Assembly (NCBI RefSeq): GCF_000737245.1
Contig: NZ_JPQU01000089.1
Coordinates: 1 to 64,000 of the forward strand
Direction: 5' to 3'
DNA: 64,000 nucleotides
Source: Pseudomonas syringae
Lineage (GTDB): Bacteria > Pseudomonadota > Gammaproteobacteria > Pseudomonadales > Pseudomonadaceae
Of this stretch, positions 63,292 through 64,000 are shown in pieces. The position numbers were made by a program, and so were the translations under genes. Numbering within the stretch: the stretch's first letter is position 1; every line of letters begins with the position of its first letter. Under the pieces are notes generated by a model. It had not been told where the DNA came from. It saw only the letters and a program-made list of their open reading frames with translations, and made no database searches.

Positions 63292-64000
63292 GTGCGCCTG
63301 CGCTCAGGATCGAAGGCCTGAATCACGGCTATGGAAAGCAACAGGCGCTGATCGATGTCAACCTTGAGCTGCCCGGCGGGATTCGCTGCGGCCTGATTGG
63401 ACCGGACGGCGCAGGCAAGTCGACGCTGCTGGCACTGATTGCCGGGGTCAAAACCTTGCAGCGTGGTCAGTTGTCGGTGCTGGGGGATTCAATCGCCAAT
63501 CCGGCCCACCGCGCCACCTTGTATTCACGGATCGCGTTCATGCCCCAGGGCTTGGGCAACAACCTGTATCCGGACTTGAGCATCAGTGAAAACATTCGCT
63601 ACTTCGCCGCGTTATTCAGCCTGCCAGCCAAAAACACCGACCGACGGATGCACGAGCTGCTGGCGGCCACAGATCTGGAGCGTTTCAAGGACCGTCCTGC
63701 CGGCAAGCTTTCAGGCGGCATGAAGCAGAAACTGGGATTGTGTTGCGCGCTGATTCACGACCCGGACCTGCTGATCCTTGATGAGCCGACCACCGGCGTG
63801 GACCCACTTTCTCGCCGGCACTTCTGGGAACTGATTGATCAGGTCCGCCAGCAACGGCCGCAACTGAGCGTTCTGGTGGCGACCGCCTACATGGAAGAAG
63901 CCGAGCAATTCGAACATTGCCTGATGCTCGATCAGGGCAAGGTAATAGCGGCCGGCAGCAGCGCAGAACTGGCCGCCAGCACGCCCAGCGGTAAGCTCGA
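63288..64000 (+). CDS. rbbA: RbbA-like ABC ATPase, N-terminal part (cut by window edge)
   Basis: The ATG at 63288 overlaps the yhiI stop (ATGA) and the frame stays open through base 64000 (237 codons). It codes an ABC domain: GLIGPDGAGKSTLL (Walker A), MPQGLGNNLYPDLSI, KLSGGMKQKLGLCCALIHDP (signature), LILDEPTTGVDPLSR (Walker B) and VLVATAYMEEAEQF. These match the first ABC domain of RbbA, the ribosome-associated ATPase, rather than YbhF. A second ABC domain and a membrane part are expected beyond the edge. Confidence 0.88.
   Translation, partial: MSAPALRIEGLNHGYGKQQALIDVNLELPGGIRCGLIGPDGAGKSTLLALIAGVKTLQRGQLSVLGDSIANPAHRATLYSRIAFMPQGLGNNLYPDLSISENIRYFAALFSLPAKNTDRRMHELLAATDLERFKDRPAGKLSGGMKQKLGLCCALIHDPDLLILDEPTTGVDPLSRRHFWELIDQVRQQRPQLSVLVATAYMEEAEQFEHCLMLDQGKVIAAGSSAELAASTPSGKL

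Overview
The window is a chromosomal segment from a gamma-proteobacterium that is almost certainly a Pseudomonas, most likely of the fluorescens/syringae side of the genus. The evidence is the codon use and GC-rich coding, many REP-type intergenic elements built on the core GGGAGC...GCTTGCCCGCGAT, an OprI-type lipoprotein, an ANR/FNR-type regulator and family members typical of the genus. No rRNA, tRNA, CRISPR array, prophage or insertion sequence was found. All assignments come from reading the sequence; no database search was run.

Layout. 1-5.0 kb: a CPA1-type cation/proton antiporter, a response regulator overlapping a PAS/HWE-type histidine kinase, moaA, and a small thioredoxin-like protein. 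5.0-15.9 kb: a complete carbon-phosphorus lyase locus on the minus strand, in the order phnC-D-E / phnF-G-H-I-J-K-L-M-N-P, for import and breakdown of phosphonates. 16-22 kb: a chemoreceptor, a PoxB-type pyruvate:quinone oxidoreductase and an FMN L-lactate dehydrogenase preceded by an LldR-like operator. 22-29.5 kb: an MFS carrier and a minus-strand unit (DadA-like oxidase, enolase-superfamily enzyme with racemase-type lysines, polar amino acid ABC importer) with a LysR regulator, probably a catabolic route passing through a D-amino acid. 29.7-43 kb: two TonB-dependent receptors, a second LysR, a VOC/GST pair, a PotF-like binding protein, an MFS carrier, small lipoproteins, a 222-bp tandem duplication of a REP cluster, and an arsR-B-C operon.

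43-64 kb is the most unusual part: a coherent low-oxygen/energy-stress survival island. It holds phosphoketolase and acetate kinase, three tandem-domain universal stress proteins, a small K+ channel, an FNR-type regulator with its cluster cysteines, a very long P-type ATPase fused to a lipid-flippase-like membrane domain, Hsp20, an OprI paralogue, a HAD phosphatase fused to a HerA-like ATPase, a GNAT protein, an alcohol dehydrogenase, a glucan phosphorylase, and the start of a yhiI-rbbA exporter/ribosome-ATPase operon. Seven TTGAT-N4-ATCAA-like sites lie at FNR-type distances in front of these transcription units. I infer a local FNR regulon that redirects glycogen carbon to acetyl-phosphate, ATP and alcohol while protecting proteins, envelope and ribosomes. 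It resembles the actinobacterial DosR dormancy regulon in content (Usp, Hsp20, cation ATPase), though not in regulator.

REP elements occur in nearly every longer intergenic gap. In two cases they reach into the 3' end of a LysR gene. The final gene (rbbA) runs off the right edge.
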